Source: Deltaproteobacteria bacterium (GTDB lineage: Bacteria > Desulfobacterota > Binatia > UBA9968 > JAJDTQ01). Taken from it: a DNA stretch of 64,000 nt. The DNA is taken from contig JAPPNF010000087.1 in assembly GCA_028818755.1 (NCBI GenBank), positions 1 to 64,000 of the forward strand. Reading direction: 5' to 3'. The first letter of the stretch is position 1. Every line of letters begins with the position of its first letter. Positions 33,962 to 42,144 of the stretch are shown here, in pieces. The translations under genes were made by a program, and so were the position numbers. The notes under the pieces are model-generated. The model worked only from the letters and a program-made list of their open reading frames with translations, ran no database searches and was not told the DNA's origin.

Positions 33962-35097
33962 AGGTTGAGGAAGCGCTTGCCGTTGACGCTCAGGATCTTC
34001 CACTTTAGCTCTTCCGAGATGTCGTCCCTTTCCAGGATCTCCTGCTTGGCGCCTTCCCGGGCCTCGGCGTGGGGCATGTCGCCCTCGAACAGCAGCCGGT
34101 CCTCGCCGATGTACTCGGCCACCTGAGGCAGGTAGATCTCGTCCGCTTCCGGGGTGAAGTACACGTCGCTCTGCTTGAGGGTCTCGGACACCGGCTGCTT
34201 GACGGGCAGCGGCATTCCCAAGGCACCGTCCGCGTAGTGGTAGTGGTCGATCCGCTGCACCAGATAGGGCACCCACTGCACGCCGATCTCCATGAACGCG
34301 ACCCGGAGGCGCGGGTGCCGTTCCAGGATGCCGCCGCCCAGGAAGCTGTAGAATCCCATCATCACGGGGAGGGTAAAGCCGATGGCGCGGGAGCCCGAGA
34401 CGTCATCCATGCTGCGGGTGATGCCTGGATGGCTCCAGCCGGCATGGATGGCCAGCGGCACGCCCAACCGCTCCACCTCGGCGAAGAAGTCATCGTAGTA
34501 GCGGTCGTGCAGCATGGTCTCGCCCACGGTGCCGTAGATCCCGGCCACCGAGGCCCCCAGCTTGAGACTGTGCTCGAGCTCGTCCAGGGCCAGCCGCGGG
34601 TCTCGCATGGGCAGGATGGCGCCCCACTTCATGCGGTCCGGGCGCTCGGCGCACGCCGACGCCATCCATGTGTTGTAGCTCCGCATGAGCGCGGCCTCGA
34701 ACAGCAGGTCGTCGGTGACCGGCTGGAGGAACAGCGTGGAAAACACCACCTGGACGTCGATCCCCACTTGATCCATGTCCTTCAGGCGCGCGGGGATGTC
34801 GGTCATGGTCTGCGAGCCGATGGTGAATTCCTTCTGGGTAGCGAAGCGCATCTCGATGGGGGTGCCGTACACCAGGTTTCCCCGACCTACCGGCTTGGGA
34901 TACACGGTGCCGTCGATGTACCAGAAGGCGTTGATGCCTCCCAGTTGCGGCAAGTCCTGGGCCACCACCGGAAACGGTTTGCGATCCGCGTATTTCGGGT
35001 CGAGATGGTCCCAGGCCTCCTTGGGTTCCTCGACGTGCGAGTCCATATCGATGACCGGCATTGTGTCCGTGCTCACGGAAACCTCCCCTTGGTTCAC
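33958..35097 (-). CDS. Amidohydrolase-2 (ACMSD-like) metal-dependent hydrolase/decarboxylase
   Basis: A 379-residue TIM-barrel protein of the amidohydrolase-2 family, which includes ACMSD and other nonhydrolytic decarboxylases. Metal-site landmarks are VIDMDSHVEEP near the start (Asp-x-Asp-x-His instead of His-x-His), LAIHAGWSHPG, and LLFEGDMPHAEA. It lies in one leftward run with a 3-hydroxyanthranilate dioxygenase, whose product is the natural ACMSD substrate, but also close to UbiD, so other aromatic substrates are equally possible. It overlaps the next gene by four bases. Confidence 0.85.
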   Translation of the reverse strand: MNQGEVSVSTDTMPVIDMDSHVEEPKEAWDHLDPKYADRKPFPVVAQDLPQLGGINAFWYIDGTVYPKPVGRGNLVYGTPIEMRFATQKEFTIGSQTMTDIPARLKDMDQVGIDVQVVFSTLFLQPVTDDLLFEAALMRSYNTWMASACAERPDRMKWGAILPMRDPRLALDELEHSLKLGASVAGIYGTVGETMLHDRYYDDFFAEVERLGVPLAIHAGWSHPGITRSMDDVSGSRAIGFTLPVMMGFYSFLGGGILERHPRLRVAFMEIGVQWVPYLVQRIDHYHYADGALGMPLPVKQPVSETLKQSDVYFTPEADEIYLPQVAEYIGEDRLLFEGDMPHAEAREGAKQEILERDDISEELKWKILSVNGKRFLNL

Positions 35098-35133
35098 GCG
35101 GACCGTTCGGTCAGTCCGCCCTGCCCTATGTCC

Positions 35134-35892
35134 CTACGCGGTCCCAGCGCATTCCCGCTCCAGCGCCCGGAGCTCGCTTCGGCTCAGTGGAAATCCGAAC
35201 TGCTCGTTGCGCATACGAAGGCGCTGGGACGAGACGCTGGCGATGATGCGCCGGGCGCGGTCGTAGTCCTTGCGTGTCCTGACCAGCGTGGCCAGCTCGT
35301 TGGCGTCGCTGTGCTTGGTCTCGTCGCGATGAATACGCCCGAAGATGGACGCGATCCTGCGGTTGATGCGGTTGCCCTTGAGGTGACGGCAGACCTCGTA
35401 CAGCGCGCCGCCGCCGCCCTCGGTCAAGGTGATGGCGGCGCGTTCCAGCATCTCGTCGCGCCGCTGGATCTCGCTGGTGGTGATGCGCTCGGAGCCGTGC
35501 AGCAGACCCGCGTAGCTGCGGGAGTAGCGCGCCCGCACCTCGGCGAGCTTGCGATCCTCGGGCAGCCAAGTGAGATCCTTCTGCGTCAGCTTCTTGCCGA
35601 TCAACTCTTCCAGGAAATCCATGATCAGCCTGGCGTGGCTCATCTCGTCGCCGAGCTTGTGGCAGATCTCCTCGAAGTCGTGCCGGTCCACCTGGCGGTC
35701 GAGCTGGGAGTAGAGCTTGTCGAGGGCATGGATCAGGGGCTTGATGGCGGAATACTCCTTGAAGGCCTGGGCCTTGAGCCAGCGGATGTGCTCCTCGGGC
35801 GTCCGCGCCTTGCCGAAATATGCCCTGACGACTCCCCGCTCGGCCTTGCCGTAGCCTTTGGCCAGCCGTTCCAACGCCTCGTTGTAGTCCAT
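35134..35892 (-). CDS. Ferritin-like di-iron protein
   Basis: A 252-residue, almost entirely helical protein. Two DExxH-type metal motifs, GDEMSHARLI and RDETKHSDAN, with an early FKEYSAIKP glutamate, give the pattern of ferritin-like di-iron proteins. Whether it is an oxygenase or an iron/peroxide handler is not clear. It is 19 bases downstream of the dioxygenase gene and 36 before the amidohydrolase, so it is in the same operon and might be a second oxygenase step. Confidence 0.75.
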   Translation of the reverse strand: MDYNEALERLAKGYGKAERGVVRAYFGKARTPEEHIRWLKAQAFKEYSAIKPLIHALDKLYSQLDRQVDRHDFEEICHKLGDEMSHARLIMDFLEELIGKKLTQKDLTWLPEDRKLAEVRARYSRSYAGLLHGSERITTSEIQRRDEMLERAAITLTEGGGGALYEVCRHLKGNRINRRIASIFGRIHRDETKHSDANELATLVRTRKDYDRARRIIASVSSQRLRMRNEQFGFPLSRSELRALERECAGTA

Positions 35893-35911
35893 GATCCGTT
35901 CGCTGTCCGCG

Positions 35912-36433
35912 CTATTCCGGCATGGGGACGATGCTGCCGCAGTCCTTGCAGGTCCTGAGCTCCTCGTCGCCGTAGAACTCGCGATGGACCTGGCCCACGG
36001 GGTCGTCGCTGTAGTTGCCCACGGTGACGTCCACCTCGTATACCTTCTTGTCGCAGTTCTCGCAAAACCACATGAAGCGGTCCTGCTCGCCGGGCTTGCG
36101 CACCCGCTCGAACACCAGGAACCAGGTGCCTTCATCGACGCGCGGGGAGTGCGGCACGCCGCCGGGGCACAGGGTCATCTGGCCCGGCCCCATGGTCACC
36201 ACCTTCTCTTCGCCGTCGCCGGTGAGGCAGTGAAGGCGCTGCTCTCCCTTGAGCACCAGCGTCACCTCGTCGCTGGGATCCACGTGGAAGTCCATGCGGC
36301 GCTTGCGCCCGCTGCTCAGGAAGGCGATGGACTCGGAGTCCTGCCACACCACGGTGCGTCCGTTGCCCTCGGCCGCGGTCTTTTCCATCAGCGCCTCGAG
36401 GTCGATGGTCTCCATTGCCTTCATGATGTTCAT
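35912..36433 (-). CDS. nbaC: 3-hydroxyanthranilate 3,4-dioxygenase
   Basis: A 173-residue cupin dioxygenase that opens the ring of 3-hydroxyanthranilate to 2-amino-3-carboxymuconate semialdehyde. The iron ligands His50, Glu56 and His95 and the substrate residues Arg46, Arg98 and Glu109 line up almost residue-for-residue with the characterised bacterial enzyme. A C-terminal rubredoxin-like iron site has CENC (124-127) and CKDC (162-165). All catalytic residues are present, so activity is likely. It starts the leftward operon, with the single-end repeat remnant in front of it. Confidence 0.92.
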   Translation of the reverse strand: MNIMKAMETIDLEALMEKTAAEGNGRTVVWQDSESIAFLSSGRKRRMDFHVDPSDEVTLVLKGEQRLHCLTGDGEEKVVTMGPGQMTLCPGGVPHSPRVDEGTWFLVFERVRKPGEQDRFMWFCENCDKKVYEVDVTVGNYSDDPVGQVHREFYGDEELRTCKDCGSIVPMPE

Positions 36434-36445
36434 GACGACTCCTTG

Positions 36446-36465
36446 CTAGTGTCCTGCCCTACGAG
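36446..36465 (+). repeat. Possible single end of the 165-bp element (copy E)
   Basis: CTAGTGTCCTGCCC.ACG matches the outer arm of copies A and C over 16-17 bases. No core and no opposite arm are found, so it is either a relic or a chance match. It overlaps the TAG stop of the ImmA-type gene. Confidence 0.4.
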
Positions 36466-37256
36466 AACAGCTCGCCCTGGCCCGCCGCGGATGCCGCGCG
36501 GCGGCGGGCCTTCGAGGTTTGAGGAGGTCCTTCGCGTCTAAGGTACATGAGCATCACCTTGTTCAGGCGGACGTAGTCGCCGGTGTAGACTCTCCCGTCC
36601 GGGGCGCCGCCGTAGCTGATCGCGCCTTCGCTTTGCCTCATCAACTGTCGCACGAACGGCATGGCGCCATCAAGGACGGCGCCGTTCTCGAAAGGCGCAT
36701 CAAAGCCGAACGTGCGCGGCGACGCGGACAGTTCGAGCTTGCCGTCGTCCTGCATGCGCCAGATCAGCAGAGTGCCGGTGGCCTGCCCGATGTTGAGAAT
36801 GCGCCAGGCCGTGGCTTCGAGGGAGCACTGGAACCGGGTGGCGAGCCGCCGGAAGGTCCCCACGTCCATCCCGGCCGTCGCCGCATCGGCGATGAAGCGG
36901 CCGGGGATCAGCAACTCGGCGGCAACGCGGTTGCAGAGATCCTCGGTGGCGGCGTCGCCGCAACTCATGGACTCGTCGCCGGGCGAGGCCGCCAGGATGT
37001 GGCCGATTTCGTGTGCCAGGGTAAAGCGCTGCCGCGTGTGAGGGGCGTTCCGGCTGAGGATGACTTCGTAGCCGCCGTCGCCCAGTTCCACCAGCTGGCC
37101 GTCAAGACGGACGTCCAACTCGCGTATGCGCCGGATGCCCAGGTGGCGGGCGATGCGCACCAGGTCCACCGGCGGGCGCTCGATGCCGCACTCGTCCAAC
37201 AAACGCCGGGCCTCTTCCATCACCCGGTGAGCCCTGTCCGTGGCGTCCCGTGCCAT
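36459..37256 (-). CDS. ImmA/IrrE-family metallo-endopeptidase
   Basis: A 265-residue zinc peptidase with the active-site motif LAHEIGHILA near residue 83 and a third ligand in EDLCNRVAAELLIP. ImmA/IrrE proteins cleave or degrade DNA-binding repressors, releasing mobile-element or stress genes. A cognate XRE-type repressor usually precedes the gene; none is encoded next to it here, so the target is elsewhere or is a stress regulator. It lies just 36 bases from the Ku gene on the same strand, a possible link with DNA-damage response. Confidence 0.9.
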   Translation of the reverse strand: MARDATDRAHRVMEEARRLLDECGIERPPVDLVRIARHLGIRRIRELDVRLDGQLVELGDGGYEVILSRNAPHTRQRFTLAHEIGHILAASPGDESMSCGDAATEDLCNRVAAELLIPGRFIADAATAGMDVGTFRRLATRFQCSLEATAWRILNIGQATGTLLIWRMQDDGKLELSASPRTFGFDAPFENGAVLDGAMPFVRQLMRQSEGAISYGGAPDGRVYTGDYVRLNKVMLMYLRREGPPQTSKARRRAASAAGQGELFS

Positions 37257-37292
37257 GTCGCTGAGTGTCTCCGGCGGACCGGCTCGTCCGGC

Positions 37293-38402
37293 TCAGTATC
37301 GTTCCCAGTCCCGGGCGGTGAGGGGGATGCGCGCGGCCTTGAGCCTCTTCGGCGCGTCGCCGAACAGCTCCGGATCGGAACGGATCACCTCGAGGTCCTT
37401 GCGCAGGTTGGCGACCTTGCCGCGGATGCCGGCGGCGGCCAGCTTCCTGCGTTTACCGAGGGAGGTCAGGCCGTTGTAGCTCTTCTTGAGCTCGGCGGCG
37501 CCCACCTCCAGGCCGGACTCGTCCACCGCCGCCCGGAACTCCTCGAAGGTGACTTCCGCCTCCGCCTCCGTGATTCGCGTCTTGCGCGCACGCGCGGCCG
37601 CCCGCGACGGTTTGGCCTTGGCAGCGCCGTCGTGCTTCTCCAGGCTCGCCTTGAGGGCCTCCATGAGGTCCACCACCTGGCTCTGGCGCACCTGGGGCTC
37701 CAGAGCGGTCACCTCCTTCCCTTCCACCTTCTGCTCCACCAGGTGAAGCACCCGGGCCTTGTACTCGTCGTGGTAGTTCTCCGGATGGAACTCCTTGCTC
37801 ACCAACTCGTCGATGAGCCGGACGGCCAGGTCCAGCTCGCCGTCCTTGAGGGTGACGGTCTGGCCCCGGTCGATGTCGTCAAAATCCCGCACCTCGTCGG
37901 CGTAGTACATGGTGTGGAGCATGAGGCCGCCCTGGACCGCGCGAATCAACACCAGCCCTTCCTTGCCCCGCATGACGTACTTGGCCAGGCCCACACGGTT
38001 GGACTCGGTCATGGCGTCCGCCAGCAGGCGGTAGGCCTTCTCCCCGCCCTTGTCGGGGCCCAGGTAGTAGGTCTTTTCGAAGTAGAGCGGGTCGACCTTT
38101 TCCAGCGGGACGAACTCCTCGAGCTCAATGACCTTGGAGGTCTCCTCCTCCAGGGCCTTGAGCTCGTCGTTCTCGAAACGGACGTACTGGTTCTTGGCGA
38201 ACTCGTAGCCGCGCACCAGGTCGGAGCGCTGCACCACCTCCTCGCACACCGGACAGAATTGTTGCTGTTTCATGCGGGAGCCGCACCGGTTGTGCAGGAA
38301 ATTGAACGCGATGCCGCCTGACGATGCCGCGGTGTAGAGCTTGATAGGGATGGAAACCAGCCCGAAGGAAATGGTCCCGGAACTGATGGCGCGTGCTGCC
38401 AT
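37293..38402 (-). CDS. ku: Ku DNA end-binding protein
   Basis: A 369-residue bacterial Ku, which rings broken DNA ends and recruits LigD for non-homologous end joining. The opening RAISSGTISFGLVSIPIKLYTA, the FCPVCEEVV pair near residue 50, and VLIRAVQGGLMLHTMYYADEVR are diagnostic. The C-terminal third is basic (KAKPSRAAARARKTR, KKSYNGLTSLGKRRK) and longer than minimal Ku, which in other bacteria stabilises DNA threading and ligase binding. It is divergent from ligD across an 86-base promoter region. Confidence 0.95.
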   Translation of the reverse strand: MAARAISSGTISFGLVSIPIKLYTAASSGGIAFNFLHNRCGSRMKQQQFCPVCEEVVQRSDLVRGYEFAKNQYVRFENDELKALEEETSKVIELEEFVPLEKVDPLYFEKTYYLGPDKGGEKAYRLLADAMTESNRVGLAKYVMRGKEGLVLIRAVQGGLMLHTMYYADEVRDFDDIDRGQTVTLKDGELDLAVRLIDELVSKEFHPENYHDEYKARVLHLVEQKVEGKEVTALEPQVRQSQVVDLMEALKASLEKHDGAAKAKPSRAAARARKTRITEAEAEVTFEEFRAAVDESGLEVGAAELKKSYNGLTSLGKRRKLAAAGIRGKVANLRKDLEVIRSDPELFGDAPKRLKAARIPLTARDWERY

Positions 38403-38488
38403 GATGGTCCCTCCAGATTCGACCCGTTGCAGTCTAGCACGAAATACCTTTAGAATTCTACAAGTTATGAAGTTGTCAACAGGTTGTC

Positions 38489-40990
38489 ATGTCCGCGCCG
38501 CTGGATGAATACCGGCGCAAGCGCGATCCCGAGCGCACTCCGGAGGCGTTCGGGGGCCAGATCGCCTCGGCCGGAGGCCTGTTCGTGGTGCAGCAGCACG
38601 CCGCCCGGGCCATGCACTATGACCTCCGGTTGGAGATGGACGGCGTCCTCAAGAGCTGGGCGGTTCCCAAGGGTCCGTCCGTCCGCTCCCACGAGAAGCG
38701 GCTGGCGGTGCAGGTCGAGGACCACCCCATCGAGTACGCGGACTTCGAGGGCGCGATCCCCAGGGACAACTACGGCGCGGGCGCCGTGATCCTGTGGGAC
38801 CAGGGCCGCTACCGGCTGCTCCATTCCGACGACCCGCTGCGGCAGCTTGAGCAGGGCACGCTGGAGGTCGAGCTTCAGGGCTACAAGCTGCGCGGCGTCT
38901 GGATGCTGGTGCGCATGGCCGGCGGCGGCAGGGAGTGGCTGCTGTTCAGCAAGAACGATCGCGAGGAGCAGCCTGAGCCCGTGGAGGCTCTGCCCGGCTC
39001 GATCCTGTCGGGTCTCACCGTGTCGGAACGGGGCGACCCGGCTACGCGGACCGCCGTGCTGGACAAGGCACTGAAGCGGTTCAAGGCGCCGTCGGCGCCA
39101 GCGTCGCGGCGCAAGCCGAGCCCCATGCTGGCGTCGCCGGGCGGCGACCCCTTCTCTCATCCCGCATGGATCTTCGAGGTCAAGTACGACGGCATCCGCG
39201 TCCTCGCCCGGCGCGAGGGCGACGCCGTCACCCTCCTCGGACGTAAGGGCGACGACATCACCGGGCGGTATCCCGAGATCGTCCACGCGCTGAGCAAGAC
39301 CGCGCCGGAACGGTTCCTCGTCGACGGCGAGATCGTCGCCATGGACGATGCCGGCCGGCCGAGCTTCCAGCGGCTCCAGCGGCGCATGCACCTGACGGAC
39401 CGTTTCGATATCGAGCGGACCGCGCCCGCGGTGCCGGTCCGCGGGTTCTTCTTCGACTGCCTCGAGGCCGAGGGGCGGGACCTGCGCGCCCTCCCCCTGG
39501 TGCAACGCAAGGAATGCCTCGCCCTCTTCCTTCCCCGCCGGGGCGTGGTCGAGTACTGCGAGCACGTTTCCGGACGGGGCGAGGCCTTTCATCATGCGGC
39601 GTGGGAGAACCACCTGGAGGGAATCATCGGCAAGCGCGCGGACAGCGGCTACGCGGCCGGGCGCACCCGTGACTGGTTGAAGTTCAAGTGCCGGGGGCAT
39701 CAGGAGTTCGTCATCGGCGGCTACACCCGGCCCGGAGGCTCGCGGCCCCTTTTCGGGGCGCTCCACCTGGGACTCTACCGTGACGGCGAGTTGATCTACG
39801 TGTCCAAGGTGGGCACGGGCTTCGACCACGAAACCCTCCGCGCCGTCCACGAGCGCCTCCTGCCGCTGGCGCGGGACGACTCCCCCTTCGCCAAGGGGTC
39901 GCCCGCCGGCGCGGGCCATTGTTGGGTGGAGCCCCGGCTGGTCTGCGAGGTCGAGTTCAGTGGATGGACCGATGACGGCGGGCTGCGGCACCCGTCGTTC
40001 CTGGGGCTGCGCGACGACAAGACGCCGGAGGAGTGCCGGCGGGAGGAACCGGTGGAGGCACCCGCTCCCGCGGGGCGCGGCGAGCGCTCGGAGTTCGCGG
40101 TAACCAATCCCGACAAGGTGTTCTGGCCGGACGACGGCTACACCAAGAGCGACCTGCTCGACTACTACGAGGCCGCGGCGCCGCTGCTGCTCCACTACCT
40201 CCGGGACCGCCCGCTGGTGCTGACGCGCTTCCCGGACGGCATCCACGGCAAGTCCTTCTTCCAGAAAGACGCTCCCGACTACGTTCCGGACTGGGTGGCC
40301 ACGCGCCGGATCTACTCCAAGGACGCCGACCGCGATATCGACTTCTTCATCGTCAACGACGCCGAGAGCCTGCGCTACGTGGCGAACCTGGGCGCCATTC
40401 CGCTGCACATCTGGGGCAGCCGCCTCGATTCCCTGGAGCGGCCCGACTGGCTGGTGCTGGACCTGGACCCCAAGGGGGCTCCCTTTGCCCACGTCGTGCG
40501 CGTGGCGAGAATTCTGAAGAGCATACTCGCGGAACTGGACGTGCCCGCCTATGTCAAGACTTCCGGCGCCACCGGCCTGCACATCCTGGTGCCCATGGGA
40601 CGGCAGTATCTCTACGAGCAGTGCCGCACTTTCGCGCGTCTGCTGGCACTGGCGGCGGAAGAACGCGCGCCGGACATCGCCACGGTGGCGCGGCCGCTCC
40701 ACGCGCGGGAAGGCAAGGTCTACGTCGATTTCGGCCAGAACGGCTACGGACGCACCATCGCCGCGCCCTTCTCGGTGCGCCCCCTGCCCGGCGCGCCGGT
40801 GTCCTGCCCGCTACGCTGGTCCGAGGTCACGGCCAGATTGGATCCCAGCCGTTATACGTTGAAGACGGCCGTCAAGCGCTTCGCAAAGCTTGGGGATCCT
40901 CTGGCGGCGGTGGTGGACGCGCCCGGCATCGACATGCCGGCGGCGCTCGCCAATCTGGAGACCCTGTTCAAGGAGAGTCGTCAGGGATAG
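38489..40990 (+). CDS. ligD: ATP-dependent DNA ligase LigD (PE-LIG-POL)
   Basis: An 833-residue three-domain end-joining enzyme. The 3'-phosphoesterase domain comes first (MHYDLRLEMDGVLKSWAVPKG, about residues 1-160), then the ligase with nucleophile Lys232 in VKYDGIR, then the primase-polymerase (NPDKVFWPDDGYTKSDLLDYY, with DLDPKG as the metal-binding motif). All three activities look intact. Domain order PE-LIG-POL matches the Pseudomonas type rather than the Mycobacterium type (POL-PE-LIG). It is divergent from ku, so the pair is probably controlled together. Its stop overlaps the convergent VOC gene by 10 bases. Confidence 0.95.
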   Translation: MSAPLDEYRRKRDPERTPEAFGGQIASAGGLFVVQQHAARAMHYDLRLEMDGVLKSWAVPKGPSVRSHEKRLAVQVEDHPIEYADFEGAIPRDNYGAGAVILWDQGRYRLLHSDDPLRQLEQGTLEVELQGYKLRGVWMLVRMAGGGREWLLFSKNDREEQPEPVEALPGSILSGLTVSERGDPATRTAVLDKALKRFKAPSAPASRRKPSPMLASPGGDPFSHPAWIFEVKYDGIRVLARREGDAVTLLGRKGDDITGRYPEIVHALSKTAPERFLVDGEIVAMDDAGRPSFQRLQRRMHLTDRFDIERTAPAVPVRGFFFDCLEAEGRDLRALPLVQRKECLALFLPRRGVVEYCEHVSGRGEAFHHAAWENHLEGIIGKRADSGYAAGRTRDWLKFKCRGHQEFVIGGYTRPGGSRPLFGALHLGLYRDGELIYVSKVGTGFDHETLRAVHERLLPLARDDSPFAKGSPAGAGHCWVEPRLVCEVEFSGWTDDGGLRHPSFLGLRDDKTPEECRREEPVEAPAPAGRGERSEFAVTNPDKVFWPDDGYTKSDLLDYYEAAAPLLLHYLRDRPLVLTRFPDGIHGKSFFQKDAPDYVPDWVATRRIYSKDADRDIDFFIVNDAESLRYVANLGAIPLHIWGSRLDSLERPDWLVLDLDPKGAPFAHVVRVARILKSILAELDVPAYVKTSGATGLHILVPMGRQYLYEQCRTFARLLALAAEERAPDIATVARPLHAREGKVYVDFGQNGYGRTIAAPFSVRPLPGAPVSCPLRWSEVTARLDPSRYTLKTAVKRFAKLGDPLAAVVDAPGIDMPAALANLETLFKESRQG

Positions 40991-41832
40991 TACACGTCAC
41001 GCCCCGGAACGTAGCCCCGCTGGGTCTGCCCGGCGTTGCGGTTGACCATGGTCCGGTTGAGCATCGGGTGGTAGAGGCTGCGCACCTCGTGCTCCAAAGC
41101 GAACACCTTCTCGCCCGTGCCGGGATCGACGATGTCCTTGAAGCGATACTGGTGGGCGTTGCTCTCTTCCTGGATCAGGTCCCGGCGCAACAGGAACTGG
41201 TGGGCGCGGGAGAAGTTGGCTATGTAGACGGCGATGTGGTGCCCGTCGTAGCGGGGTATCCTCTTGTCTGTCTCGGTGAAGATGAGGCTTTGGTTACGTC
41301 CCACCTTGACCGTAGCGCTGCCCTCCTTGAAAGTCGCCGGCGCCTGCAGGACGGCGCGATAGAACTTGCCGATTGATCGGGCCGTGCCCGGTCGGGTCAG
41401 GAACTCCACGTAGGGCATGCCGATGGTCATGTCGCCGAACTCCGGCCCTGCCGCGTGGCAGCGGAAACGGTTGCCCCAGGGACCGGTCACGGCCACGTGG
41501 TCACCGGCCTCGCGCCACTTGAAGCGGGTCCCGTCAAGGTCGGGCGCCACCGCCGCAAGGCGCCTCTTCAGGGCTTCAAGGTCGGAGAGAACGAGGCCGA
41601 TGTAGCCGTGAATCTTCTGGATTCCTCGGGTGGGTAGATGGAACTGCTGGCCGCCGATGTTGACCCACATGTTGTTCAGGCCCACGTTCATGTACGGGTC
41701 CCGGGTCAGCCCGAGCCCGAGGACGTAGAAGGTCACGGCCGTGGCCTGATCGGGGATGGTGACGTTGACGTGCTCCAGCGCGACGATATTGCCGAGGTCA
41801 TCGGCCTTGCGATCGTAACCGTTGGTGTTCAT
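40981..41832 (-). CDS. VOC-family (glyoxalase/dioxygenase-like) protein
   Basis: A 283-residue protein with two vicinal-oxygen-chelate modules (LEHVNVTIPDQATAVTFYV and PYVEFLTRPGTARSIGKFY). Metal-site residues such as His in EHVNV and in HHIAVYI are present. The fold covers extradiol dioxygenases, glyoxalases and resistance proteins, so the exact role is open. ATG 41832 is preceded by GGAGG; the longer frame translates a GGGTTTGAAACCC-type repeat into a GAGFKPAR peptide and is not real. Confidence 0.8.
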   Translation of the reverse strand: MNTNGYDRKADDLGNIVALEHVNVTIPDQATAVTFYVLGLGLTRDPYMNVGLNNMWVNIGGQQFHLPTRGIQKIHGYIGLVLSDLEALKRRLAAVAPDLDGTRFKWREAGDHVAVTGPWGNRFRCHAAGPEFGDMTIGMPYVEFLTRPGTARSIGKFYRAVLQAPATFKEGSATVKVGRNQSLIFTETDKRIPRYDGHHIAVYIANFSRAHQFLLRRDLIQEESNAHQYRFKDIVDPGTGEKVFALEHEVRSLYHPMLNRTMVNRNAGQTQRGYVPGRDVYYP

Positions 41833-41883
41833 CTCTACCTCCCTGTGGTGGCGTTTTCGTGCCTTACCGGCGATGCGGGCGCG

Positions 41884-41902
41884 GGCGGGTTTGAAACCCG
41901 CC
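41884..41902. repeat. GGCGGGTTT/AAACCCGCC palindrome, copy 1
   Basis: A 9-bp perfect inverted repeat around one base, with flanking CCCTACA. A related copy in the opposite orientation is at 43492-43510, so they bracket the TldE region. When translated in one frame it gives the artefact peptide GAGFKPA. Confidence 0.75.
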
Positions 41903-41979
41903 CCTACACATCGTTCCGTTACCCTGTGCGGCAATGAATCACTTGAGTTTCATATCTACAATGCTTCGCGCACACTGCG

Positions 41980-42144
41980 CTAGTGTCCTGTCTCACCAAT
42001 AGCGTTATGAAGATGCGAGGGCATTTTTGTCGTGGGCAAGGCGCGATGACGAGCAGTGGCGGGTACCACGCGAGGAAGAGCAACGCAGCCGACGGCAAAA
42101 AGGACCCGCAGATTCATAACGCTATTGGTGAGACAGGACACTAG
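41980..42144 (+). repeat. 165-bp palindromic element, copy C (complete)
   Basis: Starts CTAGTGTCCTG (41980), ends CAGGACACTAG (42144), length 165 as in copy B. The 32-base outer arms are exact reverse complements. They differ from copy B's arms at 14 of 32 positions, while the core (about 42030-42100) differs at only a few. The last CTAG contains the TAG stop of the TldE-like gene. Confidence 0.93.

Noticed and set aside
38403-38488. Direct SOS (LexA) box between ku and ligD
   Set aside because: No CTGT-N8-ACAG-like sequence is found in the 86-base gap; only AT-rich promoter-like sequence is seen.
41833-41934. N-terminal extension of the VOC protein including GAGFKPAR
   Set aside because: This peptide comes from translating a common GGGTTTGAAACCC palindrome, and a good ribosome site precedes ATG 41832.
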